Assembly: GCA_020847045.1 (NCBI GenBank)
Contig: JADLCT010000074.1
Location: 1-64,000, forward strand
Reading direction: 5' to 3'
DNA from: Bryobacterales bacterium
Lineage (GTDB): Bacteria; Acidobacteriota; Terriglobia; Bryobacterales; Bryobacteraceae
Length of the DNA stretch: 64,000 nucleotides
Numbering within the stretch: position 1 is the stretch's first letter; each line of letters opens with the position of its first letter. The notes beneath the pieces were generated by a model. It saw only the letters and a list, made by a program, of their open reading frames with translations. It did not search any database and was not told the DNA's origin. A program made the position numbers and the translations under genes. This document shows positions 18,464 to 27,695 of this stretch, one piece after another.

Positions 18464-19573
18464 CTATCCGATCCGGGCGATCCGGCCTTGACGGTCCAAA
18501 CGCAGTGTCCGCCCGCGCCACACCACCGTATTGCTCGTCAGACCCGCCACCCAGATCGCCACGCCCATCAGGTCGCGCAGAGGCAGCAGCGGCAGCCACC
18601 GCAGCACCAGCCCCGACCGCAGCACCAGCGCCGCGCTGGCGGCCGCCATCAGATACCGCGCCGCCAGCGCCACGGCCGCCGGCAGCCAGTACCCCATGGC
18701 CAGCGCCACGGCCGCCCACAGCGCCGTGAATGTCACCGGCAGCCCCAGATAACCATCCAGCCGCGACACGCGCACCGTCCGCGCCCAACGCACCTGGTGC
18801 GCCCAGGCATCGGCGAAGGTGGGCGATTGCAGTCCCGACGACACCACGACATGGGACAACTCCACGCGCTTGCCCAACGCCACGATGTGCCGGGCCAACT
18901 GGTAGTCGTCGGCGATGTAGCCGCCCAGAGCGGCGAAGCCGCCGATGCGCTCCAGATCGCTGGCGCGGAAGCACAGCGTGGCTCCCAGGCCAAATTCGTT
19001 GATGCCGATCAACGGAGCCACCAGGGTGCTCGGCACAAACTCGGCCATCACGCCGAAGGCCTCCCATTCGCCCGCCAGCGTTGGCGAATGGCAGCGGAAC
19101 AGGCACGTCACCACGCCCACGCGCGCATCGGCCAGCGGCGACGCCACATCGCGCAGGTACCCCTCCGGCACGGCGATGTCGGCATCATTCACCAGCAGCA
19201 GCGGATAGCGCGCCTCGCGCGCCAGGTCGATCAGTTTGGCTACCTTGCGGTTCGGCGCATCGCTGGTTGTATGCACGGCGCGAATCGCCACGCGCGGAAA
19301 CTCCGCCTGCAACCGGACGATGTCGGCCAGCGCGGCATCCTCCGGACCGGAGACGCCGAACAGAATCTCGAACTCCGGATAATCCTGCGCCGCGTGCGAC
19401 CGGATGGCCTCGTAGAACTCAGGCTCGCTGCCCGCCACCGGCTTCAACACGGAGATGCCGGCGTGCGAGCCAGCATTCGGGCGGGGCCGCGCGCGGTGCC
19501 ACACGGCGGCCAGCACGACGGTCAGTTGATACCCCGCCGAAATCAGGCACGACGCCCAGGCAAACCAGAACAC
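18464..19573 (-). CDS. hpnI: Hopanoid-associated glycosyltransferase HpnI
   Basis: 369 residues from a GTG at 19573, which directly follows the preceding gene and starts at the first membrane helix (FWFAWASCLISAGYQL). It has the ceramide glucosyltransferase (GT21) layout: N-terminal TM, catalytic domain with NDADI and IADDYQL (D motifs) and HQVRWARTVR, the (Q/R)xxRW motif, then C-terminal TM helices. In hopanoid pathways HpnI adds an N-acetylglucosamine to bacteriohopanetetrol. It is the last gene of a tight operon with hpnJ and two SMR-like genes. A simpler GT21 lipid glycosyltransferase is the alternative; the hpnJ neighbour supports HpnI. Confidence 0.85.
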   Translation of the reverse strand: MFWFAWASCLISAGYQLTVVLAAVWHRARPRPNAGSHAGISVLKPVAGSEPEFYEAIRSHAAQDYPEFEILFGVSGPEDAALADIVRLQAEFPRVAIRAVHTTSDAPNRKVAKLIDLAREARYPLLLVNDADIAVPEGYLRDVASPLADARVGVVTCLFRCHSPTLAGEWEAFGVMAEFVPSTLVAPLIGINEFGLGATLCFRASDLERIGGFAALGGYIADDYQLARHIVALGKRVELSHVVVSSGLQSPTFADAWAHQVRWARTVRVSRLDGYLGLPVTFTALWAAVALAMGYWLPAAVALAARYLMAAASAALVLRSGLVLRWLPLLPLRDLMGVAIWVAGLTSNTVVWRGRTLRLDRQGRIARIG

Positions 19574-19577
19574 GGCG

Positions 19578-19925
19578 CTAGCTCCCCGCCAGCAGGAGCA
19601 CGCCCGCGGCCACCAGCACGGCGCCCATCCACCGCCGGGCGTCCACACGCTCGCCCAGCAGAACGCGGGCGAGCAGTGTCTCCAGCACGATCGTAGCCGC
19701 GCTCACCGGGACGGCAAAACTCAAATCGGCGATCTTTAGCAGTTCGAGAAAGGAAAAGAACGACACCGCCATGAACGCCACGGCCAGCATCACGGGCCAT
19801 TGGCGCAGCAGCGAGGCCAGACGCCCGAGCGAGGTCACGGCCCCTTGCCGCCGCCCGGCCCAGCTTTGCAGCAGGTCGCTTGCCACCGTCGAGCCCACCA
19901 TCGCGCCCACCAGCACCCAGCGCAC
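19578..19925 (-). CDS. SMR/EamA-like small membrane transporter, second of a pair
   Basis: 115 residues, about four membrane helices, with the EamA-like signature ADLSFAVPVSA and a C-terminal helix after RWMGAVL. The start is GTG at 19925, placed by a good SD (CAGGAG) and by the stop of the previous gene two bases upstream. It resembles one half of an ArnE/ArnF-type flippase, a heterodimer that flips aminoarabinose-lipid across the inner membrane. It sits between its partner and hpnI, so a role in hopanoid head-group or lipid flipping is inferred. Direct drug efflux is the alternative. Confidence 0.75.
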   Translation of the reverse strand: MRWVLVGAMVGSTVASDLLQSWAGRRQGAVTSLGRLASLLRQWPVMLAVAFMAVSFFSFLELLKIADLSFAVPVSAATIVLETLLARVLLGERVDARRWMGAVLVAAGVLLLAGS

Positions 19926-19927
19926 GG

Positions 19928-20278
19928 TCAGCTCTCCTGGCGGCCCGCGCCGGATCCCACCAGCGCCGCGCCCGCCGTCACCAGCAGCGCGCCCGCCCAG
20001 CGCCCGGCGCCCACCTGCTCGCCGAACAGCATCATGCCCGCCACCGCGTTCAACACATAGCCGACCGCCGTCACCGGCAGCACGAAGCTCAGATCGGCCC
20101 AACTCAGCAAAGCCATCCTGGCCAGCGTCCACACCATCAGCAACGCGACTCCGGCCACCACGGCCGGCTGCAGCAGCGCCCCGCCGCGTTTCATTCCCCA
20201 GTTCAGGCAGAGGTTCCCCGCCAGGTTGGCCACCACAACCACGAAAAGAAACAGCGCGGTCCGGACCGGACGCGCCAT
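19928..20278 (-). CDS. SMR/EamA-like small membrane transporter, first of a pair
   Basis: 116 residues with four predicted helices, beginning with TALFLFVVVVANLAGN and containing WADLSFVLPVTA, the same motif as its neighbour. Its ATG overlaps the hpnJ TGA (ATGA) and its TGA is two bases from the GTG of the second SMR gene, so all are translationally coupled. Two unequal SMR-like subunits in a row are typical of heterodimeric lipid-linked-sugar flippases. Confidence 0.78.
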   Translation of the reverse strand: MARPVRTALFLFVVVVANLAGNLCLNWGMKRGGALLQPAVVAGVALLMVWTLARMALLSWADLSFVLPVTAVGYVLNAVAGMMLFGEQVGAGRWAGALLVTAGAALVGSGAGRQES

Positions 20279-21750
20279 CAGTCGCCGGCCCCGGCTCCGG
20301 CCGCCGAACGCTGCTCTTTCACAAACTGCTTCCGCTTGTTCCGCAGCGCCAGGTACTCACGCGCTTCCTTATACAGACGGCGGCGCTCGTCGCCGTTGAA
20401 GATCGCCTTGCGCACCACGCGCCAGGCCGCCTTCGGGCGGAAGTAGTATTCGCCGTAGAAACGCTCCACCCAGTCCACCAGCTCGGCCCTGTCCAGCCCC
20501 GGATAGACCACGTTCGGCAACTGATGGCCCTGTTCGTCGGTCATCGAATCGATCGTGATCAGCCCGTTCTGTTTCACGTAGTCGTAGAACTCCGTGCCCG
20601 GATACGGGTGCGCGATGGAAACCTGAATCGTCTCGGTGCTCAGCTCCTTGGCGAAGTCGATCGTGCGCCGGATACTCTCCCTGGACTCGCCCGGCAGCCC
20701 GACGATGAAGTCGCCATGGATGGTCAGCCCCAGCGAATGCGCATTCTTCGTGAACCGGCGCGCCATATCCACCGTCGCGCCCTTCTTGATATTCTTCAAT
20801 ACCTGCGTGTCGCCCGACTCGTAGCCCACGATCATCAACCGGAAGCCGGCTTCCTTCATCTCCTTGAGCGTCTCGAGGTCGGTGGTGACGCGCGACGTGC
20901 AACTGAAGGTCACGTCCGGGTGGCCCATCTCCCGCCGCATGACGTTGAGCTTCCGGCAAATCTCAATCGTCCGCTCCCGTTTATAGTTGAACGTGTCGTC
21001 GTCGAAGAAGACCTCTTTCAGCCCCGGGAACGACTCAATCGCGTAGCGCACCTCGTTCACCACGTCGTCGGAGGAGCGCAGCCTCCAGCGGTGGCCCGAG
21101 TGCGTTTGCGGCCACAGGCAGAACGTGCACATCGCCGGGCAGCCGCGCGAGGTGTAAAAGCTGATGAATGGATAGCGCAGAAACGGCACGTTGTAGCGCC
21201 GGAAGTCCAGGTCCCGTTGATAGACCTTGGTCACCCACGGCAGCGAATCGAGGTCCTCGATAAATCCGCCATCCGGATTGTGATGAAAGCCGCCGTTCTT
21301 CCGGAAGCTCACGCCCGGCAGCTCAGCCAACGGCTTCCCGCCGGCGAAGTCGACAATCTGACGGTCGAACTCGCGGCGCACCACGAAGTCCACCGCTTTG
21401 GAACGCAGGCACTGCTCCGGCTCCACGGTCACGGGCGGCCCCACGAAGCACACCTTCAGCTTCGGGTTCCGGTCCTTCATCATCTCCGCCATCTTCACGT
21501 CCACGTGAAAGCCCGGCGTCGAGGTGAACAGGACCAGCAGTTCGAACTGCGCCGCCATCTCCACCGTCTGTTCGATGGAGATCTTATGCGGAGGCGCGTC
21601 CACCACCTTGCTGTCGGCCATCATGCCGGCCGGATAACACAGCCACACCGGATACCAGTAGGATTCAATCTCCCGCGTCGCCGGCCAGCGCGAACTCGCG
21701 CCTCCGTCAAAACCTTCAAATGAGGGCGGATTCAAAAAGAGAGTACGCAT
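20278..21750 (-). CDS. hpnJ: Hopanoid biosynthesis radical SAM protein HpnJ
   Basis: 490 residues. The N-terminus MRTLFLNPPSFEGFDGG is characteristic of HpnJ. A cobalamin-binding-like Rossmann domain spans about residues 1-150. The radical SAM cluster CxxxCxxC is at Cys204, Cys208 and Cys211 (RGCPAMCTFCLW). Then comes a TIM-barrel core with GDFIVGLPGES and the AHPYPGTEFYDY motif. HpnJ is required for the cyclitol ether head group of bacteriohopanetetrol, acting after HpnI and the deacetylase HpnK. It leads the operon hpnJ-SMR-SMR-hpnI. No hpnK is seen in the window. No strong SD precedes the ATG. Confidence 0.9.
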   Translation of the reverse strand: MRTLFLNPPSFEGFDGGASSRWPATREIESYWYPVWLCYPAGMMADSKVVDAPPHKISIEQTVEMAAQFELLVLFTSTPGFHVDVKMAEMMKDRNPKLKVCFVGPPVTVEPEQCLRSKAVDFVVRREFDRQIVDFAGGKPLAELPGVSFRKNGGFHHNPDGGFIEDLDSLPWVTKVYQRDLDFRRYNVPFLRYPFISFYTSRGCPAMCTFCLWPQTHSGHRWRLRSSDDVVNEVRYAIESFPGLKEVFFDDDTFNYKRERTIEICRKLNVMRREMGHPDVTFSCTSRVTTDLETLKEMKEAGFRLMIVGYESGDTQVLKNIKKGATVDMARRFTKNAHSLGLTIHGDFIVGLPGESRESIRRTIDFAKELSTETIQVSIAHPYPGTEFYDYVKQNGLITIDSMTDEQGHQLPNVVYPGLDRAELVDWVERFYGEYYFRPKAAWRVVRKAIFNGDERRRLYKEAREYLALRNKRKQFVKEQRSAAGAGAGD

Positions 21751-21851
21751 GGATTGTGCTACGAAAACAGACCGCTCCCTTTCATGGTAGCCGATCGCCC
21801 ACCCTCCGCACGTTCAATCTGTATGTCTGAGTGCGGAAATGAGGCGGTCCA

Positions 21852-22547
21852 CTACCGCGTGCTGGCCGACTCGCTCCGCGTGGGGTGCAGGTTCTTGTAG
21901 CGGACATGAATCTCCGCCTTGCCCACCACGCGCGTCTCCACGGTGGACCGTATGCTCGACGGCACGCTCAGTCCATCCAGCATGGTGTAATCCCGCGTGA
22001 AGGAGATCCTCCGGAGAAAGATGGAGGGGCTCTTCACAAACTCGCCTTCCTCGCGTACGGGCATCGCCGACTTGGCCTCCAGCCACATCCATCCGCGAAA
22101 CAAACCGGGCTGTTTCTGTTTTGGCGTCAACTCGTAGAGGTAGAGCTCCCAGCCGCCTTCCTTGTGATAGCCCGCGTGGCGGAACTTGTAGTTGCCGGGT
22201 TGAATGCCCAATCCCGGCTTCCGGCTGGCCTCCACCTCGGCCTGCATGTACTTGGCGATCACGTCGCGTTTGATCGAATCGTCTCCCTGGAAGGTGATGG
22301 CCTTGTAGGTGATCTGTCCCAGCCGTCCGATGGCGCGCAGAGCGTTCAGCTTCCCCTGGCGGTTCAACTTGGGCAGGGCGGCGTCGATCTCCACATCCAT
22401 TTCCACGTCGCGCAACTGCCGCGATGGCTCCCGCGAGGCCGTGAAATAACGGTTCAGCACATCCTGCGCCTCGGCCTCACTGCCGCCTTCGGCCGCCAGT
22501 CCGAGCGATGCCAGACACAGCAGCAAAAATGTGGTCTTCCAGTTCAA
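21852..22547 (-). CDS. Secreted hypothetical protein, outer-membrane-lipoprotein-sorting-like
   Basis: 231 residues with a signal peptide (LLLCLASLGLA, cleaved near residue 19). The mature part has an early helix with NRYFTASREPSRQL and beta-rich segments such as GWMWLEAKSAMPVREEGEF and SVPSSIRSTVETRVVG. This order resembles LolA/YdhA-like outer-membrane-related proteins in which a helix is followed by a half-barrel. No catalytic motif is evident. It stands alone on the minus strand, 101 bases upstream of hpnJ and divergent from the thioesterase. Confidence 0.6.
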   Translation of the reverse strand: MNWKTTFLLLCLASLGLAAEGGSEAEAQDVLNRYFTASREPSRQLRDVEMDVEIDAALPKLNRQGKLNALRAIGRLGQITYKAITFQGDDSIKRDVIAKYMQAEVEASRKPGLGIQPGNYKFRHAGYHKEGGWELYLYELTPKQKQPGLFRGWMWLEAKSAMPVREEGEFVKSPSIFLRRISFTRDYTMLDGLSVPSSIRSTVETRVVGKAEIHVRYKNLHPTRSESASTR

Positions 22548-22695
22548 TGCAGTCCCTGATGCGCGTGCGCGCTTCTCTTTAGCCTAGCAAACAGTTGGAT
22601 GCGGTCCGCCGCCGCCGCGTTGCGAACTTGCCCGCACTTACTCACGCGCGATCCCGCGCCCATTTGGCGCTACCATCCGGTAAGGATCTGATTTC

Positions 22696-23094
22696 ATGCG
22701 GAACATCCCCCCCGGCGCCACCCACGAACACAGCCTGCTGGTGACCACCGAACTCGCCATCGACCATCTCGGCCGCGAGGATGCCCGGGTCCTGGCCACT
22801 CCTCATCTGGTGTGGCAACTCGAACTCGCGGCACGCGAGGCCATCCGGCCTTATCTCGACGAGGACGAGGATTCCGTTGGCACCGAGGTCAATCTTCGCC
22901 ATCTCGCCGCCACGCCCATCGGCATGAGCGTCACCTTCCGCGCCTGGGTCGATTCCGTCGAAGGGCGCCGCGTACGCTACATCGTCGAAGCCCGTGACGA
23001 GCGGGAACAGGTGGCCTCCGGCACACACGAGCGCTTCGTCGTGAACATCGCGCGCTTCCTCACGCGCCTGGCCGTCAAACGCGAAGGCGTGTGA
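22696..23094 (+). CDS. Hotdog-fold thioesterase (fluoroacetyl-CoA thioesterase FlK-like)
   Basis: 132 residues. The pattern DHLGREDARVLATPHLVWQLE with later VGTEVNLRHLAATPIGM matches the FlK-type single hotdog thioesterases, in which a Thr/Glu/His set hydrolyses small acyl-CoA thioesters. An AAGGA SD lies 9 bases before the ATG. Its stop overlaps a possible small ORF (GTGA). The natural acyl-CoA substrate is unknown; most FlK-like proteins do not act on fluoroacetyl-CoA. Confidence 0.8.
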   Translation: MRNIPPGATHEHSLLVTTELAIDHLGREDARVLATPHLVWQLELAAREAIRPYLDEDEDSVGTEVNLRHLAATPIGMSVTFRAWVDSVEGRRVRYIVEARDEREQVASGTHERFVVNIARFLTRLAVKREGV

Positions 23095-23294
23095 GCGCGG
23101 CTTCCCGCTCAGCGCTCCGGCGCGGAGCGAACCTGCCCTTGGGATGCCATCATGAAAGGATGCGCCCCAGCCTCATCTTGTTCGTCAAAGCCTGGGTGCG
23201 CGCCGTCATCGAGTTGCGCCGCCGCAAACGCGCCGGGTTGCCCGCCGTGCCCATCACCGTGGCGTTGCGAGCAAAACGGGAGGGCTCTCGATGA
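23091..23294 (+). CDS. Small hypothetical ORF bridging two genes
   Basis: 67 codons from GTG, overlapping the thioesterase stop (GTGA) and the next ATG (ATGA). The C-terminal half contains MRPSLILFVKAWVRAVIELRR as a possible amphipathic or single membrane helix and is strongly basic. A start at the ATG at 23160 would give 44 residues. The double overlap suggests a genuine coding link, but composition and length alone cannot prove it. Confidence 0.3.
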   Translation: MSAASRSALRRGANLPLGCHHERMRPSLILFVKAWVRAVIELRRRKRAGLPAVPITVALRAKREGSR

Positions 23295-25348
23295 AACTTC
23301 TGCTCGCCTGTGCCGGAGTCACCGCCGCCTTGGCCGCCACACCGCCCACCACCCCTAAGCAGCCCGTCGAGGAGATCCTCCACGGCGTGAAAATCACCGA
23401 CCCGTACCGCTGGCTGGAAGACCAGGACTCGCCGCAAACGCGCTCCTGGTTGCAGGCCCAGATCGCCTACACCAAGTCGGTGCTCAGCCAGTACCCCGGC
23501 GGGGAGGTTCTGCGCAAACGCGCCGCCGCCCTCTTGCGCACCGAGACCGTCTCCACGCCCAGCAGCCGCAACGGACGCTACTTTTATCTGCGGCGTGACG
23601 CCGGGGCCGAGCAGCACGTGGCCATCACGCGCCTCGGCCTGAACGGCAAGGAGGAGGTGCTGATCGATCCAACGCAGTTCAGCGGAGATCCCAATACGAG
23701 CGTCTCTTTTGAAGACATCTCGCCCGACGCGAGCCTGGCCGCCTATGGCATCCGTCGGGGTGGCCGGGACGAGGTCCGCGTCCGCTTCCGCCAGGTGGCC
23801 ACGCGGGAAGACCTGCGCGACGAACTCCCCGAGGCGCGTTATATGAGCGTCACCATCAAGCCGGACGGGAGCGGCTATTACTACGCCGCCAGCGGAGGCG
23901 ACGCCCCGCGCGTATTCGAGCGCAACTTCGGCGAACCACACCCGGGGCGCGAGGTCTTCGGCTCCGGATATGGCCCGCGGCACCTGCTGTACACCTACCT
24001 CAGCGACGATGGCCGCTGGCTCATGATCGCCGTCATCGAGGGCTCGGCCGCCGACAAGGCCGAGGTGTTCAGGAAGGACCTGAAGGCGGACACGGCCATT
24101 GCTCCGCTCATCACCGGCATCGCCGCACGCTTTCAGGCCATCCCGGCCGGAGACCGTTTTTATGTCATGACGAACCTCGGGGCTCCGCGCAACCGCATCG
24201 TGGAGATCGACCCCGCCCGCCCTCAGCCGGAACACTGGCGCGAGGTCATCCCCGAGCAGAAGTTCGTCATGGAAAGCTTCGCCGCCGCGGGCGGCCGTCT
24301 GCTTGTGCTCGCGCTGGAGGACGTGAAGTCGCGCCTGCTTGTCTACCAGCCCACCGGCGAGCTGGAACGCGAAATTCCGCTGCCCGCCATCGGCTCGGTT
24401 GCAGGCCTCTCCGGCGAATGGTCCAAGCCCGAGCTGTTCTACTCCTTCACCTCGTTCCACATTCCGCCGTCCATCTACCGGGCCGACCTCCACGCCGGGA
24501 CACAAACGCTGTGGCACGCCACGCGGCTCCCCATCCGCACGGACGAGCTCGAACTCCGCCAGGTCTTTTACCCCTCCAAGGATGGCGTGAAGATTCCCAT
24601 GTTTCTGCTCCACAAAAAGGGACTGCGGCTGGATGGCGCCACGCCCACGCTGCTCACCGGCTACGGCGGGTTCATGGTCTCCAACACACCCGCGTTTTCG
24701 GCCATCGCCGTCATGTGGGCCGAACGTGGCGGCGTCTTCGCGCTCGCCAATCTCCGCGGGGGCGGCGAATATGGCGAGGAATGGCACAAGGCCGGGATGC
24801 TCGCCAACAAACAAAATGTCTTCGACGACTTCATCGCGGCCTCCGAATGGCTGATCGCCCACAAGTACACCAACGCGAAAAAGCTCGGCATCTACGGCGG
24901 CAGCAACGGCGGACTGCTCGTCGGCGCGGCCATGGTGCAGCGGCCCGAACTCTATCAAGCGGTGGTCTGCGCCGTCCCGCTGCTCGACATGCTCCGCTAT
25001 GAGAAGTTCCTGGTGGCGCGCTTTTGGACGCCCGAGTACGGCACGGCGGAGGATGCCCGTCAGTTCCCCTACCTGCTCAAGTACTCGCCCTATCAGAACG
25101 TGAAGATGGGCGCCGCCTACCCGGCCGTGATGTTCAAGACCGGCGATGGCGACACGCGCGTGGCTCCGCTCCATGCGCGCAAGATGACCGCTCTCTTGCA
25201 GGCGGCCACATCCTCGCGCCGTCCCATCGTGCTTCTGTACGACCTTAAAGCGGGCCACTCCGCCGGCATGGGTGTGACACAAAAAATCGAAGAGACCACG
25301 GACGTCATGCAATTTCTCTCTGCCCAGTTGGGCCTGGCGGTCCGCTAG
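23291..25348 (+). CDS. Secreted prolyl oligopeptidase family peptidase (S9A)
   Basis: 685 residues with a signal peptide (LLLACAGVTAALA). The mature sequence begins with the family hallmark DPYRWLED. It has an N-terminal seven-bladed propeller (about 70-400) and a C-terminal alpha/beta-hydrolase domain with the nucleophile in GGSNGG (Ser about residue 538), Asp in DGDTRVAP (about 617) and His in KAGHSAG (about 655). It cleaves short peptides after proline in the periplasm. SD GGGAGGG is 6 bases upstream. The next gene starts 2 bases after its stop. Confidence 0.93.
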   Translation: MKLLLACAGVTAALAATPPTTPKQPVEEILHGVKITDPYRWLEDQDSPQTRSWLQAQIAYTKSVLSQYPGGEVLRKRAAALLRTETVSTPSSRNGRYFYLRRDAGAEQHVAITRLGLNGKEEVLIDPTQFSGDPNTSVSFEDISPDASLAAYGIRRGGRDEVRVRFRQVATREDLRDELPEARYMSVTIKPDGSGYYYAASGGDAPRVFERNFGEPHPGREVFGSGYGPRHLLYTYLSDDGRWLMIAVIEGSAADKAEVFRKDLKADTAIAPLITGIAARFQAIPAGDRFYVMTNLGAPRNRIVEIDPARPQPEHWREVIPEQKFVMESFAAAGGRLLVLALEDVKSRLLVYQPTGELEREIPLPAIGSVAGLSGEWSKPELFYSFTSFHIPPSIYRADLHAGTQTLWHATRLPIRTDELELRQVFYPSKDGVKIPMFLLHKKGLRLDGATPTLLTGYGGFMVSNTPAFSAIAVMWAERGGVFALANLRGGGEYGEEWHKAGMLANKQNVFDDFIAASEWLIAHKYTNAKKLGIYGGSNGGLLVGAAMVQRPELYQAVVCAVPLLDMLRYEKFLVARFWTPEYGTAEDARQFPYLLKYSPYQNVKMGAAYPAVMFKTGDGDTRVAPLHARKMTALLQAATSSRRPIVLLYDLKAGHSAGMGVTQKIEETTDVMQFLSAQLGLAVR

Positions 25349-25350
25349 CC

Positions 25351-26481
25351 GTGTTCTCGCACCGCCTGCCTTGGGATGCCGCGCCGAATGCCTACACGCG
25401 CGCCGTCTCGGCCCATCGCGCCACCGGACGCCGTCTGTTCGACCTCACCGAGTCCAACCCCACGCGCGCCGGGCTGGTTCACGCCACGCTCGATCCGCTG
25501 CTGGATCCCGCCGCATTGCAATATGACCCCGAACCCTGGGGCCTCGCCGCGGCCCGCGAGGCCATCTCGGCCTACTATGATCACGCCGTTCCGCCGGAAC
25601 GGATTCTGCTCACCGCCAGCACCTCGGAGGCTTACGCCCACCTCCTGCAGCTTCTCTGCGATCCCGGTGACGAGATCCTCACGCCCCGCCCCAGCTATCC
25701 CTTGTTCGAGTTCCTCGCCGGACTCCAGAACGTCCGCGCGGTGCAATATCCGTTGCACTATCACGAAGGCTGGTGGCTCGACCTCGATTCGGTGGAGGAG
25801 CGCATCACGCCGCGCACGCGCGCCATCGCCGTGGTTTCGCCGAACAACCCGACCGGCCACTACCTGGCGAATGTGCCCGCGCTCACCGAATTGTGCGCCC
25901 GCCATTCGCTGGCGCTGATCTGTGACGAGGTCTTCCGCGATTTCGCCCTCGAAGCCGCGCCCGGCCCGTCCACGGCGCACGGCTCCACGCCCTGCCTGAC
26001 GTTCACCCTCAGCGGCCTCTCCAAGGTCTGCGGACTGCCACAGATGAAGCTCGGCTGGATCGTGTTGAACGGTCCGTCCGCCGCGGTCCAGGACGCCGCC
26101 TCCCGCCTGGAGATGATCGCCGACACCTATCTCAGCGTGTCGGCACCCGTGCAGTCGGCCACGGCGCACTGGCTCGCGGCCCGGCATTCCTATATCGAAG
26201 CGGCGCGCTCCCGTGCAGCCGCTCACCTGGCCGTCATGCGCGCCTCCGGCCTTGCCCCTTTGCGCGCCGAAGCCGGATGGTATGCCTGCCTGCGCCTGCC
26301 CGCCACGCGCGGCGAAGAGGAGTGGATGAGCCTCCTGCTCGATCATGAGGTGCTCGCGCAGCCGGGCTACTTCTACGACTTCGATTCGGAGCCCTGGGCC
26401 GTCGTCAGTCTCATCACGAAGCCCGAGATATTCCAACCAGGATGGGAGCGCCTTCGTGCCTGCGCCTTGCGGAACGCTTGA
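25351..26481 (+). CDS. PLP-dependent aminotransferase, class I/II
   Basis: 376 residues from a GTG two bases after the prolyl oligopeptidase stop. Seen: NPTGHYL, the YFRDFALE-type Asp region with CDEVFRDFA, and the PLP lysine in SGLSKVCGLPQMKLGW (about residue 226), all typical of fold-type I aspartate/tyrosine-type transaminases. It transfers an amino group between amino and 2-oxo acids. Its 3' end overlaps the amidase gene by 26 bases, an unusual degree of coupling with an amidase. Substrate cannot be predicted. Confidence 0.88.
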   Translation: MFSHRLPWDAAPNAYTRAVSAHRATGRRLFDLTESNPTRAGLVHATLDPLLDPAALQYDPEPWGLAAAREAISAYYDHAVPPERILLTASTSEAYAHLLQLLCDPGDEILTPRPSYPLFEFLAGLQNVRAVQYPLHYHEGWWLDLDSVEERITPRTRAIAVVSPNNPTGHYLANVPALTELCARHSLALICDEVFRDFALEAAPGPSTAHGSTPCLTFTLSGLSKVCGLPQMKLGWIVLNGPSAAVQDAASRLEMIADTYLSVSAPVQSATAHWLAARHSYIEAARSRAAAHLAVMRASGLAPLRAEAGWYACLRLPATRGEEEWMSLLLDHEVLAQPGYFYDFDSEPWAVVSLITKPEIFQPGWERLRACALRNA

Positions 26482-27643
26482 ACGCTGCCTGCGCGGCGAA
26501 CTGCGCGCGGATTACTTCCTCGGCAACATCGAGGAACACGAGGCGAGGGTGAACGCCTGGGTTGCGGCCGCCCCGCGCCCGGGTGGCGATGGGCCTCTCG
26601 CCGGCGTCCCTTTCGGCGTCAAGGACATCTTTGAAAGCGCCGGCATGGCCACCTGCTACGGCTCCGCGCTATTTGCCGGAAGGATGGGCCAGACGGACGC
26701 AGCGCTCATCACCCAGCTCTGTTCTTACGGCGCGCAGCTTCTCGGCAAGACCCACACCACCGCGTTCGCCTACTACGACCCCGCCCCGACCCGTAATCCC
26801 AAGGCTCCCGGACGCACGCCCGGCGGCAGTTCCTCCGGTTCGGCCGCCGCCGTCGCCGCTCACATGGCCGCTTTCACGGTGGGCACGCAAACGCAGGGCT
26901 CGATTCTCCGCCCCGCCTCTTTTTGCGGCGTGTGCGGTTTCAAGCCCACCTTCGGCGTGCTCACGCTCGAAGGAGCGCTTCCCTTCGCGCCCTCACTCGA
27001 CACGGCCGGCTTCTTCACGGAAACCGCCCGCGACATGCAACTGCTCTGGTGCGCGCTGGGAAATCCCGCCTCCGAGCCGCCCCCGCTCCGCGCCATCATC
27101 CCCACCATGGACTTTGACGCCTACGAGCCCATGACACTCGCCCTCACCGCCGCCGTGGAACGTCTCACCGCCGCCGGATGGCATATCCGCTCGGCCGCGC
27201 TGCCGGAGCCCTTTGCCGAAGCGCGCGCCGCCGTCACAACCATCAACCGCTACGAAGGCGCGCGCACGCACGAAGCGCTTTGGCGGGCGCACGGCGCGGC
27301 CATCGGCGCAAAGCTCGCCGCTCTGGTGGAAGAGGGGCTCGCCATACCGGAAGAGGAATACGGCGCCGCGCTCGCCGCCCTCGCCCGCGCACGCGAATCC
27401 ATGGAAATGTTTTTTGAACGCTGGCCGCTCGTGCTCACGCCCGCCGCGCCCGGACGCGCGCCCAAGGGCTACGCCTCCACGGGGAATCCGCGCATGAACG
27501 CTCCCTGGACCGGCATCGGCGTCCCGGCCATCTCCATCCCCATGCCCGTGGACGGCCCGCCGCTGGGCCTCCAACTCACAGCCGCGCGCGGCCGCGACGC
27601 CGCGCTGCTCGCCGCCGCCGTCCTTGCCGGGCGCGCGTTGTAA
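26456..27643 (+). CDS. Amidase (amidase signature family)
   Basis: 395 residues from the GTG at 26456, chosen because GGGAG lies 7 bases upstream; the frame upstream belongs to the aminotransferase. The Ser-cisSer-Lys triad is visible: Lys in [10 protein letters not shown] and the two serines in [13 protein letters not shown] and [12 protein letters not shown]. These enzymes hydrolyse amides of varied substrates, from glutamyl-tRNA to small amides. It is somewhat shorter than GatA (about 480) and lacks gatBC neighbours, so it is probably a stand-alone amidase. Confidence 0.88.
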   Translation: MPAPCGTLERCLRGELRADYFLGNIEEHEARVNAWVAAAPRPGGDGPLAGVPFGVKDIFESAGMATCYGSALFAGRMGQTDAALITQLCSYGAQLLGKTHTTAFAYYDPAPTRNPKAPGRTPGGSSSGSAAAVAAHMAAFTVGTQTQGSILRPASFCGVCGFKPTFGVLTLEGALPFAPSLDTAGFFTETARDMQLLWCALGNPASEPPPLRAIIPTMDFDAYEPMTLALTAAVERLTAAGWHIRSAALPEPFAEARAAVTTINRYEGARTHEALWRAHGAAIGAKLAALVEEGLAIPEEEYGAALAALARARESMEMFFERWPLVLTPAAPGRAPKGYASTGNPRMNAPWTGIGVPAISIPMPVDGPPLGLQLTAARGRDAALLAAAVLAGRAL

Positions 27644-27695
27644 CGGGAACGCGCCGCCCGCCGCGCTATGTCACAATGACAGTCCGGGTGGCCCC

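Noticed and set aside
19771..21723. 650-codon plus-strand open frame over hpnJ and the SMR genes
   Set aside because: Arg/His-rich shadow of the hpnJ-SMR coding strand without recognisable domains. The minus strand has specific radical SAM and SMR motifs.
23150..25312. 720-codon open frame on the minus strand across the prolyl oligopeptidase gene
   Set aside because: It is the exact antisense of a gene with clear S9 motifs, has a composition rich in Gly, Arg and Val, no family motif and no SD. High-GC coding DNA leaves such frames open by chance.
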